From assembly GCA_031291235.1 (NCBI GenBank), contig JARLJL010000013.1, positions 310,001 to 374,000 of the forward strand: a stretch of DNA of 64,000 bases. Direction: 5' to 3'. The number at the start of each line of letters is the position of its first letter. The stretch's first letter is position 1. The notes beneath the pieces were generated by a model. It ran no database searches and had not been told where the DNA came from. It saw only the letters and a list, made by a program, of their open reading frames with translations. Made by a program: the position numbers and the translations under genes. Shown here in pieces: positions 34,445-42,915 of this stretch. The DNA is from Sulfuriferula sp. GTDB lineage: Bacteria > Pseudomonadota > Gammaproteobacteria > Burkholderiales > Sulfuriferulaceae.

Positions 34445-36238
34445 CTAACGCAGGGCTTGATATATTTGTTCTGCCAACGCCTGCCCGATGCCTTCCACCC
34501 GCGCTATTTCATCTACGCCGGCATTTTTCAGTTCGCGCAGGCCGCCGAAAGTTTCCAGCAGCTTTTGCCGGCGTTTCGGCCCTACCCCGGGAATATCCTC
34601 CAGACTGGATGACGTCCGCGCCTTGCCTCTGCGCGCCCGATGGCCGGTAATGGCAAAGCGATGGGCTTCGTCGCGGATTTGCTGAATAAGGTGCAGCGCC
34701 GGATCGTCGGGCGCCAGCCGTGTAGCCTGTCCATCGGTCGTAATCAGCTGTTCCATGCCCGCTTTGCGCTCCACCCCCTTGGCTACGCCGATCAGCGCAA
34801 TATCGGCGATACCGAGATCGTCCATCACCGCCTGGGCGATACCGAGCTGACCGGCACCGCCGTCGATCAGGATCAAATCCGGCTGTTTGCCATCGGTTTG
34901 CTGAATTTTGGTATAACGTCGCGTCAATGCATCGCGCATTGCGGCATAATCGTCCCCCGGCGTAATTCCGCTGATGTTATAGCGCCGGTATTGGCCGGGC
35001 TGCATGGCTTCCTGATCGTACACCACGCATGACGCTACTGTGGCTTCGCCCATGGTGTGGCTGATATCGAAACACTCGACGCGCTGCAGATTCGGCATGT
35101 TCAATGCATTTTGCAATGCCGCCAATCGCGCGTTCTGCGTGGATTTCTGCGCGACCTGACGGGTGATAGCCAACTGCGCGTTGTTGACAGTCATCTGTAG
35201 CCAGCGCCTGCGCTCGCCGCTCGGATGCGCGGTAATCGATACCTTATAACCGGCCTGCTCGCCCAACGCGGCAGCGATGACTTCATGTTCGATAGTCTCG
35301 GAAACGATAATTTGCGACGGAATGGCGCGATTCAAATAATGCTGGGCCAAAAACGCGGTCAACGCCTCCTGCGTGCTCACATCCTGGGCATTTTGCGGGA
35401 ACAGGCTGCGATCGCCCAGATGCCGGCCGCCGCGTATCATCAGCAGATTGACGCACAACAATCCCTGCGCGGCGACCACGGCAATAACATCGGCATCAGC
35501 CTGACTCTGGCTGCCCACAAATTGCTGTTCGCGCACAGCAGTCAGGCTTTTGATCTGATCGCGATACAGTGCGGCTTCCTCATAGTGCATCAGCTCGGCG
35601 GCGTGCTGCATTTTCTGCGTGATCGCCTGCAGCACTTCATTGGCCTTACCCGTCAGAAACAGTGCCGCATTGCGTACATCCGCCGCGTAATCCTCGGCAC
35701 CGATGATGCCCACGCACGGCGCAGTACAGCGCCGGATCTGATGCAGCAGGCAGGGCCGCGAGCGATGATTGAAAACGCTGTCCTCGCAGGTGCGCAAGCG
35801 AAATACTTTTTGCAGAATGTGAATACTCTCGCGTACGGCATAAGCATTCGGAAAAGGACCGAAACACTGGTCCTGGCGCTGCGGCGTACCGCGAAAATAC
35901 GCCAGCCGCGGATATTGATGCCCGGACAGCACCAGATAGGGATAAGACTTGTCGTCGCGAAACAGAATGTTGTAGCGCGGCGACAGCGCCTTGATCAGGT
36001 TATTTTCCAGCACCAGCGCTTCCGACTCGGAGCGGGTGACGGTAATCTCGACCGCCTCGATCTTACCTACCATCAGACGTATGCGCGGCGACAGATCGTT
36101 CTTCTGAAAATAGGAAGAAACGCGCTTTTTCAGATCGCGCGCCTTGCCGACATACAACACTTCGCCATCGCCGCCCAGCATGCGATACACACCGGGCAGA
36201 TTAGGCATCGTGGCCAGCAATTGCGCGCTATCGAACAT
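34445..36238 (-). CDS. uvrC: Excinuclease ABC subunit C
   Basis: UvrC makes the two incisions in nucleotide excision repair. The N-terminal GIY-YIG nuclease (GVYRM at 16-20, LYVGKARDLKKRV at 28-40) is followed by the UVR domain that contacts UvrB, the RNase H-like endonuclease with LILIDGGAGQLG, and tandem helix-hairpin-helix motifs in the last 50 residues (DIPGVGPKRRQKLLETFGG). Length 597 is typical. It starts one base after the upstream uracil-DNA glycosylase gene and closes a five-gene overlapping run. Confidence 0.97.
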   Translation of the reverse strand: MFDSAQLLATMPNLPGVYRMLGGDGEVLYVGKARDLKKRVSSYFQKNDLSPRIRLMVGKIEAVEITVTRSESEALVLENNLIKALSPRYNILFRDDKSYPYLVLSGHQYPRLAYFRGTPQRQDQCFGPFPNAYAVRESIHILQKVFRLRTCEDSVFNHRSRPCLLHQIRRCTAPCVGIIGAEDYAADVRNAALFLTGKANEVLQAITQKMQHAAELMHYEEAALYRDQIKSLTAVREQQFVGSQSQADADVIAVVAAQGLLCVNLLMIRGGRHLGDRSLFPQNAQDVSTQEALTAFLAQHYLNRAIPSQIIVSETIEHEVIAAALGEQAGYKVSITAHPSGERRRWLQMTVNNAQLAITRQVAQKSTQNARLAALQNALNMPNLQRVECFDISHTMGEATVASCVVYDQEAMQPGQYRRYNISGITPGDDYAAMRDALTRRYTKIQQTDGKQPDLILIDGGAGQLGIAQAVMDDLGIADIALIGVAKGVERKAGMEQLITTDGQATRLAPDDPALHLIQQIRDEAHRFAITGHRARRGKARTSSSLEDIPGVGPKRRQKLLETFGGLRELKNAGVDEIARVEGIGQALAEQIYQALR

Positions 36239-36239
36239 A

Positions 36240-36872
36240 TCAGGTCTGGTCGGCGACGATCCGGGCGAATACGGCGTGAAACATCTCGGCAGTCAGGCGT
36301 CGCGTTTGCGTGTTGTAACGGCTGCAATGATAACTGTCGTACAACTTTCTGCCACCGGCCAGATCGTGCACTGCGCCGTGCGCAAACTTGTGCGCTTTGG
36401 GCGGAATGCCCGCCGCCATCAGCACCGCCGCATGAGCGACGCTGCCCAATGCCAGTATCGCTGTCGTAACCGGTAACGCATCGATTTCCGCAGCCAGAAA
36501 ATGATTGCAGCGTCGCACTTCCGCCGTTTCCGGCTTATTCGCAGGCGGCAGGCATTTCACTGCGTTGGTAATACGGCACCCAGTCAACACCAGCGCATCG
36601 TCGGCACTCACCGATTGCGGCTGGTTGGCAAAGCCGAATTGATAAAGCGTCTGGTATAGCAATATGCCCGCGTGATCGCCGGTAAACGGACGTCCGGAGC
36701 GATTCGCGCCATGCATGCCGGGCGCCAGACCGACGATCAACAAACGTGGGCTGGCATCGCCGAACGGCGCCACCGGGCGTGCATAATAGGTCGGATAGTC
36801 AGTACGCACTTGCTGCAGAAAGCCCGCCAGACGGGGGCAGGCTACGCAATCGATATCGAATACCGCGCTCAT
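36240..36872 (-). CDS. Uracil-DNA glycosylase, family 5 (UdgB-like)
   Basis: Motif [20 protein letters not shown] (residues 48-66), matches the family 5 pattern, which lacks the polar catalytic residue of family 1. Motif B reads [10 protein letters not shown] (181-190). Four cysteines fit the 4Fe-4S ligands of these enzymes: C9 and C12, C107 in NAVKCLPP, and C122 in RRCNHF. The enzyme should remove uracil and possibly other deaminated bases from DNA. The ATG overlaps the nagZ stop (ATGA), giving 210 residues; a longer reading lies inside nagZ. Pairing with uvrC makes a small repair module. Confidence 0.85.
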   Translation of the reverse strand: MSAVFDIDCVACPRLAGFLQQVRTDYPTYYARPVAPFGDASPRLLIVGLAPGMHGANRSGRPFTGDHAGILLYQTLYQFGFANQPQSVSADDALVLTGCRITNAVKCLPPANKPETAEVRRCNHFLAAEIDALPVTTAILALGSVAHAAVLMAAGIPPKAHKFAHGAVHDLAGGRKLYDSYHCSRYNTQTRRLTAEMFHAVFARIVADQT

Positions 36873-37954
36873 GTCGTGCCGCTCAAACCGCAACTGTTGG
36901 TGGCATCCGTCGACCACAAATCGCCACTGTCATGCCCCAGCGCCGCCACCTCATGCACGGCCTCGACATAACGCGACTGCTCGCGCAAAGCCGTCATGCC
37001 CAGCGGATGAGGCTGGCCGTGCAGACGCGCCATACGGACAATACCTAACGCCGGTTTTTGCCAGGCCAGACCATGCAGTACCGCATCGGCTGCTGCGCAG
37101 TTATTGCATACCAGTACCATATCGCAGCCGGCATTCAGCGCCGCCTGCGCGCGCTCCACTATGTTGCCTGCAACACTGGCGCCTTCCATCGACAGATCGT
37201 CGCTGAAAATCACGCCATCAAATCCCAGGTTCTGCCGCAACACCTGTTGCAGCCAATATGATGAAAAACCTGCCGGCAGACTATCCACAGCAGGGTATAT
37301 CACATGCGCAGGCATGATGCCGGTCATGCCATCCGCGACCAGTTGCCGGAACGGGATCAGATCCGCCTGTTCGATTTCATGCAGGCTGCGCTCGTCCACC
37401 GGTATCGCAAGATGTGAATCGGCCCGCACATAGCCGTGACCGGGGAAATGTTTGCCGACACTGCCCATCCCAGCTTCCTTCAGCCCCAGCATCAAGGCAT
37501 GCGCCAGCTCGGCCACCACCTCGGGCTGCGCGTGAAACGCGCGATCGCCGATCACGCCGGAAGCACCGTAATCCAGATCCAGTACCGGGGTAAAACTCAG
37601 ATCCACGCCATGCGCGCGCAATTCAGCTGCCAGTACGTATCCGCAGGCTTGCGCCAAATGCCTGGCTTGTATCGGATTGTGTTCCCACGCCCGGCCCAGT
37701 TCGCGCATGGCCGGTAACCGGGTAAATCCGTCGCGGAAGCGCTGTACGCGCCCGCCTTCGTGATCTACCGCAATCAGCAGATGCGGCGTACGCAGTTCAC
37801 GTATTGACGCAGTCAAAGCCAGCAACTGCTCGGGCGACTGATAATTGCGGGCAAACAGTATGACGCCGCCCACCAGCGGATGCATCAATCGCCGCCGGTC
37901 ATCGTCGGTCAGCGCCAGCCCCGGCACATCCACCATTACCGGCCCCAGACTCAT
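36869..37954 (-). CDS. nagZ: Beta-N-acetylhexosaminidase NagZ
   Basis: NagZ is a cytoplasmic GH3 enzyme that trims GlcNAc from anhydro-muropeptides during peptidoglycan recycling. The flexible loop [14 protein letters not shown] (168-181) holds the His-Asp dyad and the nucleophile lies in SDDLSMEGA (251-259); LDLDYG and [13 protein letters not shown] are further family blocks. The start [13 protein letters not shown] was chosen because its ATG overlaps the acpS stop (ATGA), giving 361 residues. It lies between acpS and a DNA glycosylase in a chain of overlapping genes. Confidence 0.95.
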   Translation of the reverse strand: MSLGPVMVDVPGLALTDDDRRRLMHPLVGGVILFARNYQSPEQLLALTASIRELRTPHLLIAVDHEGGRVQRFRDGFTRLPAMRELGRAWEHNPIQARHLAQACGYVLAAELRAHGVDLSFTPVLDLDYGASGVIGDRAFHAQPEVVAELAHALMLGLKEAGMGSVGKHFPGHGYVRADSHLAIPVDERSLHEIEQADLIPFRQLVADGMTGIMPAHVIYPAVDSLPAGFSSYWLQQVLRQNLGFDGVIFSDDLSMEGASVAGNIVERAQAALNAGCDMVLVCNNCAAADAVLHGLAWQKPALGIVRMARLHGQPHPLGMTALREQSRYVEAVHEVAALGHDSGDLWSTDATNSCGLSGTT

Positions 37955-38334
37955 GCCCCGCCCTCCAGTATCACAAATGCCACCACCGTCTCTACCTCGT
38001 CGCTGATTGATAAATGACTGGCCGTCACGCCTCTGGCGTCCAGCCAACTCTGTAACTGCGGCGCAAAACGAAATTGCGGCTGCCCCAGATCGTTATGCGT
38101 GACAGCGATATTGGCAAATGCGACCGGTGCGCGCAACCCTGTCCCCGCCGCTTTGGCAAACGCCTCTTTCGCTGCAAAGCGCTTGGCCAGCAGACGTGCA
38201 GGATCGTTATGCGCGCTGAATGCAGCCATTTCCGTCTCGGCCAGCAGGCGTGTAGCCGCACGTTCGCCGTGCCGTGCAAGCAGCGCCGCAATACGCGGGA
38301 TACTGACGATATCGGTGCCTATACCGTAAATCAC
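37951..38334 (-). CDS. acpS: Holo-[acyl-carrier-protein] synthase
   Basis: AcpS transfers 4'-phosphopantetheine from CoA to acyl carrier protein. The N-terminus [11 protein letters not shown] carries the Mg-binding D8, and AAKEAFAKA carries E57, the second ligand. Length is 127 from a GTG start that overlaps the upstream radical SAM gene stop (GTGA); the reading can be opened twenty codons further upstream, but that part is unlike any AcpS. In many proteobacteria acpS follows pdxJ; pdxJ is not present here. Confidence 0.94.
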   Translation of the reverse strand: MIYGIGTDIVSIPRIAALLARHGERAATRLLAETEMAAFSAHNDPARLLAKRFAAKEAFAKAAGTGLRAPVAFANIAVTHNDLGQPQFRFAPQLQSWLDARGVTASHLSISDEVETVVAFVILEGGA

Positions 38335-39191
38335 GCGCTCACCTTGACCGCTACGCCGCAATGCTCGATTTGCGCCGCAAATGCGTTTAACCATGCGGCA
38401 GGCAATGCCGACAAACGCGGCGCCTCAGGCTGTTGCGAATCGCGCGCCAGGCCGTACAGCAGGACTCCTTGCAAGTGCAGACCGCGATTGATGGCACGCC
38501 GAATGAAATCGAGATAAGCCCGCTGCTCCGTCGCTGACGGGGGCTCACCATCCAGTGCAAACACACATGTCTGCAGCCAGGTCGGGCATAGCGCAGCGGC
38601 TATTTCCAGGTTAGCGAATACGCGCTCCGGCGTGATTTCAGTGTTGTTGATGAGACGCAAGCCGTCACGGGTCGCACTGTCCAGTTTGAACCAGACTTCG
38701 CCGCCCAGCGTTGCCATCAACCGCAGCCCTGTTTGCACATAGGTTTTATCCATCAGGCTGCCGTTGGTAATCAGCACCAGCTTGATCTTGCCGATCAAAT
38801 CGAATTGCGCCATGACGCGCGCAATCACCTCGATAACGTCGGCAAATACCCTGCTACTGGTCGGTTCGCCGTTACCCGACAAGGCGATATCGTTCAACCG
38901 GCGTGCCGATTCCGGCACATGCGTCTGCATGAAATCGCCGTGCAGCACCTGCTGCAAGAAATCCGTCAGCTCGCGCTCCAGCACCGGCAAATCGATTTCC
39001 GGTGCACTGCCGCGCTGCAAGCCGGGCACCTGGCAGTACAGACAGCGCCAGTTACAGGCATTATTTGGATTGAGATTAACCCCTACCGACACGCCGCCGG
39101 CACGGCGCGAAACCACGGGATAGACGTAAGTCATCCCCACGACATCGCGTGCATGCCTGGTCACATTAAGTGTAAATTCAGGGGTGTTCAA
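38331..39191 (-). CDS. Radical SAM protein
   Basis: The cluster motif CNWRCLYC (C46, C50, C53) is the canonical Cx3Cx2C of radical SAM enzymes, preceded by VGVNLNPNNA. The glycine-rich SAM region follows as ALSGNGEPTSS, and IKLVLITNGSLMD is a typical downstream strand. Overall it resembles the COG0731-type Fe-S oxidoreductases, whose substrates are mostly unknown; I cannot assign a reaction. Length 286. It opens the overlapping run radical SAM-acpS-nagZ-UDG-uvrC and starts 42 bases after the tRNA-Ser 3' end. Confidence 0.8.
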   Translation of the reverse strand: MNTPEFTLNVTRHARDVVGMTYVYPVVSRRAGGVSVGVNLNPNNACNWRCLYCQVPGLQRGSAPEIDLPVLERELTDFLQQVLHGDFMQTHVPESARRLNDIALSGNGEPTSSRVFADVIEVIARVMAQFDLIGKIKLVLITNGSLMDKTYVQTGLRLMATLGGEVWFKLDSATRDGLRLINNTEITPERVFANLEIAAALCPTWLQTCVFALDGEPPSATEQRAYLDFIRRAINRGLHLQGVLLYGLARDSQQPEAPRLSALPAAWLNAFAAQIEHCGVAVKVSA

Positions 39192-39233
39192 ATTGATGTA
39201 GGGGCCGAGTTCGATGGCTACGAGACGAGCACT

Positions 39234-39321
39234 TGGCGGAGGCTGTGAGATTCGAACTCACGGAAGGTTGCCCTTCGGCAGTTTTCAAGACTGCTGGTTT
39301 AAACCACTCACCCAAACCTCC
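39234..39321 (-). tRNA. tRNA-Ser (anticodon UGA)
   Basis: The minus strand forms a class II tRNA. Acceptor arm GGAGGTT pairs with AGCCTCC, anticodon stem GCAGT/ACTGC holds the loop CTTGAAA (anticodon UGA), a long variable arm is present, the T-arm loop is TTCGAAT and CCA is encoded. It reads UCA and UCG-type codons. Confidence 0.97.
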
Positions 39322-39343
39322 ATGTCAGTGACGACAGGCATGT

Positions 39344-39372
39344 ATTTTAACCTAAAACCGACGATTTCACTA
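39344..39372 (-). promoter_or_regulatory. Candidate tRNA-Ser promoter
   Basis: TAAAAT in the context GGTTAAAAT lies 22 bases before the tRNA 5' end; TAGTGA at a 17-base spacing is a weak -35. Confidence 0.4.
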
Positions 39373-39492
39373 CCATGGCGGCAGTCCGTATTTTGTCACT
39401 TTGTACTCATCTCCGTCAGCAGCTTTAATGGGGCTTATCAGGACACAATATTAAACATATAAAAATCAATAATATAATAGCTGGTACGATAT

Positions 39493-41070
39493 ATGCTAAA
39501 TAGAAAACATACTAAAAAAACCAGCGCTTCAACCATGCTAAACGAGCTATTCGATAAATTCAGAGCTAAAACCGTTCCAGCCGACACATCACCGCTGGAC
39601 AGCCTGAGTGCGGCCCATAAATGGGTCGACAGCTTGCAGCAGATGCATGAATACGAAGCGCACCGGCAAGTCGTCATGCTACTGAGTGCGTTCAATCGAG
39701 CAAAAGCGCCCTTTGACATACAACGCTTGCATATCCTGGGCGCCATAGAACATTACGGTTCCAAATTGCAACACGGGCTGATTACCCAGTTTCTGAAAAA
39801 TCATGCCGATTACAAATATGCCGGCAAATCCTTATGGCAGGAAATTGTGGCATTCTACTGGCAATTAGCCCAAGCCTACCATGACTTGACCAGCGCCGTG
39901 CTGCAGCACAAGGAATCGGCAACCTCGGCATTGCCTACACTGGTGCTGCGTGCCCTGCACTATCAAGGCAAGCTCATCCAGTGGCGATATTTGCGCTACG
40001 AGCTCCCTACCCAGCATACCTGGCATACGCTGCACAAGCTCTACAGAGTCGCCGAACAGCACGGCTTCGCTCGGCAGAGCATGGTACTCAAAGGCAGCGC
40101 CTATTGCAGTTGCGAACACGTTTATGCGCGCATACTGTTATTGCACCTGATGCGTCCGGTAGGATTAAAGCCCGGTGAGATCGAGCTGGCTGCCTATTGG
40201 GCATGGAAATGGCGCGAAGCTGTTTCCCTGAGCCGGAAGTTCGATGCCACTCAGCACACGCATTGCATCGCCCTGTCGGCAAGCCTGCCGCCGCAGTCGC
40301 TCAACGGTCATGAAGTGGCGCTCGATTCGATACGTTACTGGGGTATTCATGGCGTTATCGCGCTCATGGAAGGTATGGAATCCAACTCTGGTGGCAATAC
40401 CAAACTCATCAAGCTTTACGGCGTACCGTTTGCCGACAGCCCGGATGCGCTATTGCGGCACATTCATACCAGCCTTACCAGCACTACCTCGCTTGCAGAT
40501 ACATCACTATTCGACATGCCCGCTGCAGTGAATGTCAGCTGCGGCGAACATACCATACTCGACGAACTGCGCAACCCCGGCTCAAGTCCGAATATCACAG
40601 CGTACTATCAGGCCACAGGCCATCCAGGCGAGGCGTATTACCGGCTCAACATCACGCCTGACGTACCGTGCAAAATCAAAGCCCACGATTTGCTAGTCAG
40701 CTATGACGAAAGCCGAACGCGCATCCAGACGCTGGCTGCGATACGCTGGATGGAAGAATCTGCCAGCGCTACCATTACCTTGGGCATGGAACGCTTCGGC
40801 ATTGATCCCCAGCTGATCGAATTGCGTCAGGTACAGGATAGCGCAGCGCCCAGTCCGTTTCAGACATCTACCGTCGACCGTGCATTTACAGCCATAGCCG
40901 AAGCCAAGGCGTCGACACTGGTCAGCTTCCAGCACATGAAACACCGTTATTACGATATGCGCGAAGGGGATTATATTTACCGGATTCGCATCCAGGCGCT
41001 ACTGGAACAAAAACCCGGGTGGCTGCGTGCGCAATTTGTACGCCTGTCGAGGCGTTACCAGCCGGTTTAG
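39493..41070 (+). CDS. Unassigned 525-residue protein, possible PilZ-like C-terminal region
   Basis: I do not recognise this protein. The first 240 or so residues look largely alpha-helical (for example AAHKWVDSLQQMHEYEAH at 40-57), with no signal peptide or transmembrane segment. Residues about 395-445 alternate like a small beta-barrel; QTLAAIRWMEESASATITLG then MERFGIDP faintly recalls the second half of a PilZ domain, but no RxxxR motif is clear. No strong Shine-Dalgarno sequence precedes the ATG; M15 is an alternative start. It stands alone, convergent with the Nudix gene, and the two tails overlap by three bases. Confidence 0.7.
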   Translation: MLNRKHTKKTSASTMLNELFDKFRAKTVPADTSPLDSLSAAHKWVDSLQQMHEYEAHRQVVMLLSAFNRAKAPFDIQRLHILGAIEHYGSKLQHGLITQFLKNHADYKYAGKSLWQEIVAFYWQLAQAYHDLTSAVLQHKESATSALPTLVLRALHYQGKLIQWRYLRYELPTQHTWHTLHKLYRVAEQHGFARQSMVLKGSAYCSCEHVYARILLLHLMRPVGLKPGEIELAAYWAWKWREAVSLSRKFDATQHTHCIALSASLPPQSLNGHEVALDSIRYWGIHGVIALMEGMESNSGGNTKLIKLYGVPFADSPDALLRHIHTSLTSTTSLADTSLFDMPAAVNVSCGEHTILDELRNPGSSPNITAYYQATGHPGEAYYRLNITPDVPCKIKAHDLLVSYDESRTRIQTLAAIRWMEESASATITLGMERFGIDPQLIELRQVQDSAAPSPFQTSTVDRAFTAIAEAKASTLVSFQHMKHRYYDMREGDYIYRIRIQALLEQKPGWLRAQFVRLSRRYQPV

Positions 41071-41606
41071 CGATTACGCCGTTCGATATCGCCGATATGA
41101 AACCCGAATTCACCTTTACGACGATCTTCGAAATATTGACGCAAGGTTTTCTCTATGGTCAGGAACGCTATTTCGTCCCAGGGTATTTCCGCCTCGCTAA
41201 ACAACCCAACTTCCAGACTTTCCTCTCCGGCAGCAAAATCCAGATCCAGCAGTCTGGCACGGAACATCAAATACACCTGGCTGATATGCGGCAGATTATA
41301 GAGCGTAAACAACTGTGAAATTTCCACGCGCGCGCCCGCTTCTTCCAGCGTTTCGCGCAGTGCGCCCTGCAAGGTGGTTTCGCCGTTCTCCATAAAGCCT
41401 GCGGGTAGCGTCCATTTACCGTACTGCGGTTCGATGGCGCGCTTGCACAACAGCACTTTGTCTTCCCATTCCGGCAGACAGCCAACCACCATTTTCGGAT
41501 TCTGGTAATGCACGGTCTGACAATTCGTGCACACGAAACGCATCCGGTTATCCCCATCCGGGATACTCTGACTGACTTGACTGCCGCATTCACAGCAAAA
41601 CTTCAT
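41067..41606 (-). CDS. Nudix hydrolase with N-terminal zinc ribbon
   Basis: The complete Nudix box is at G70-A92 (GFMENGETTLQGALRETLEE then AGA), with catalytic REtLEE at 84-89. An N-terminal zinc ribbon is suggested by CECG (C5 or C4 with C7) and CTNC (C26, C29). Such ribbon-plus-Nudix proteins of about 180 residues hydrolyse nucleoside diphosphate derivatives; the substrate cannot be told here, and NADH pyrophosphatase-like or ADP-sugar activity are both possible. Its ATG overlaps the truB stop as ATGA, so it is the last gene of the rimP-nusA-infB operon. Confidence 0.88.
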   Translation of the reverse strand: MKFCCECGSQVSQSIPDGDNRMRFVCTNCQTVHYQNPKMVVGCLPEWEDKVLLCKRAIEPQYGKWTLPAGFMENGETTLQGALRETLEEAGARVEISQLFTLYNLPHISQVYLMFRARLLDLDFAAGEESLEVGLFSEAEIPWDEIAFLTIEKTLRQYFEDRRKGEFGFHIGDIERRNR

Positions 41607-42526
41607 ATCCCCTCCGACTGCGGATTAATCCGCATCAAACGTTGCGGAACGATAACGCCATCAAACTGCAAATTGACCAGTCCCAAGAATACCGTATCGC
41701 GATAAGCCCGCATCAGGCCAGACTCGGTCACATGACCGCCGTATTTCGGCTGCTGACCCTGCAATAATAATTTCGCCGTACCGGCATCGAGCTGCAATTG
41801 CGGCAAATATCCGATCAGACCATCTACAGCAGATAGCCGTTCATCCCGCTGCGCAAGATCGTCATGCTCGAGTTGTTCCAGCGTTACTGCTTCGCTTAAT
41901 TGAAAACTGCCGCTCGCCAGCCGGGTCAACTTTGTCAGGTGCGCACCGCATCCCAAAACCCGGCCGATATCTTCGGCCAGCGTGCGTATGTATGTGCCTG
42001 CGCTGCAGGTGACGTCGATGGTCAGTTTTTCCCCATCCAGCGCCAGTATTGTTATGTCACGAATATGGATGGGGCGTGCCGGGCGTTCTATGGTAATACC
42101 GGCGCGCGCGTATTCGTACAGCGGCTTGCCCTGGTACTTGAGAGCGGAATACATGGGCGGCGTTTGCATGATGCTGCCGACGAATTGTGCGGTCGCAGCC
42201 GCCACTCTGTCCGCATCGATATCCACCGGACGAGTATCCAGCACCTCGCCTTCAGGGTCGCCCGTAGTAGTCGTGACGCCGAGCTGCAATACCGCGCGAT
42301 AGCATTTGTCGGCTTCAAGCTGATACTGGGAGAATTTTGTCGCCTCGCCGAAACATAACGGCAGCAAGCCGTCTGCAAAAGGATCCAGCGTGCCGGTATG
42401 ACCGGCTTTTTCAGCCTGATACAAACGCTTGGCTATCTGCAGTGCAGTATTGGAAGTGATGCCGGCCGGTTTGTTCAACAGCAAAACGCCATGAACCGGG
42501 CGTTTTATGCGTTTTACCTGCGTCAC
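41603..42526 (-). CDS. truB: tRNA pseudouridine(55) synthase
   Basis: TruB makes the universal pseudouridine 55 in the tRNA T-loop and also acts as a tRNA chaperone. The catalytic motif GHTGTLDPFADGLLPLC holds D48, the same number as in E. coli. The N-terminal VHGVLLLNKPAGITSN and the C-terminal PUA-like segment are typical. Length 307. It starts two bases after the rbfA stop and its stop overlaps the Nudix ATG. The rpsO-pnp genes that often follow truB are not here. Confidence 0.96.
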   Translation of the reverse strand: MTQVKRIKRPVHGVLLLNKPAGITSNTALQIAKRLYQAEKAGHTGTLDPFADGLLPLCFGEATKFSQYQLEADKCYRAVLQLGVTTTTGDPEGEVLDTRPVDIDADRVAAATAQFVGSIMQTPPMYSALKYQGKPLYEYARAGITIERPARPIHIRDITILALDGEKLTIDVTCSAGTYIRTLAEDIGRVLGCGAHLTKLTRLASGSFQLSEAVTLEQLEHDDLAQRDERLSAVDGLIGYLPQLQLDAGTAKLLLQGQQPKYGGHVTESGLMRAYRDTVFLGLVNLQFDGVIVPQRLMRINPQSEGI

Positions 42527-42528
42527 GG

Positions 42529-42915
42529 TTACGCGTTGTTATCGTCGTCGGCCGGGCGTGCCGTATCGGCAGCAACCGCTTCATCGATCAAACGGGATAA
42601 TTCCGCCCCGCGTGCGACTGAAGTATCGTAAACAAAACTGATCTGCGGCACGATGCGCAGACGCATGCGCGGACCCAGCTGCGCGCGGATGAAACCCGCA
42701 GCATGATTGAGCACACGCACGGCTTCGAGAGCCCGTTGCTCGCTCTCGAATACGGTAAAATACACCTTGGCATGTTCCAGATCGTGAGTAACGACAACCT
42801 CGGTAATCGTAATCATGCCTACCCGCGGATCGTGAATCTCGGTGCGGATAATGTCGGCCAATTCGCGTTGTATCTGCTCCGCAACGCGACGGGAACGCGG
42901 AAAATCCTTGGCCAT
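42529..42915 (-). CDS. rbfA: 30S ribosome-binding factor RbfA
   Basis: RbfA is a KH-fold protein that helps mature the 16S rRNA 5' end during 30S assembly. The sequence shows the family N-terminus RSRRVAEQIQRELADIIRTE and the conserved DPRVGMITITEVVVTHDLEH, with RMRLRIVPQISFVYD near the end. Length 128 is typical, with an acidic tail. Its ATG overlaps the infB stop by one base (TAATG), and truB follows after two bases, so the three genes are translationally linked. Confidence 0.96.
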   Translation of the reverse strand: MAKDFPRSRRVAEQIQRELADIIRTEIHDPRVGMITITEVVVTHDLEHAKVYFTVFESEQRALEAVRVLNHAAGFIRAQLGPRMRLRIVPQISFVYDTSVARGAELSRLIDEAVAADTARPADDDNNA

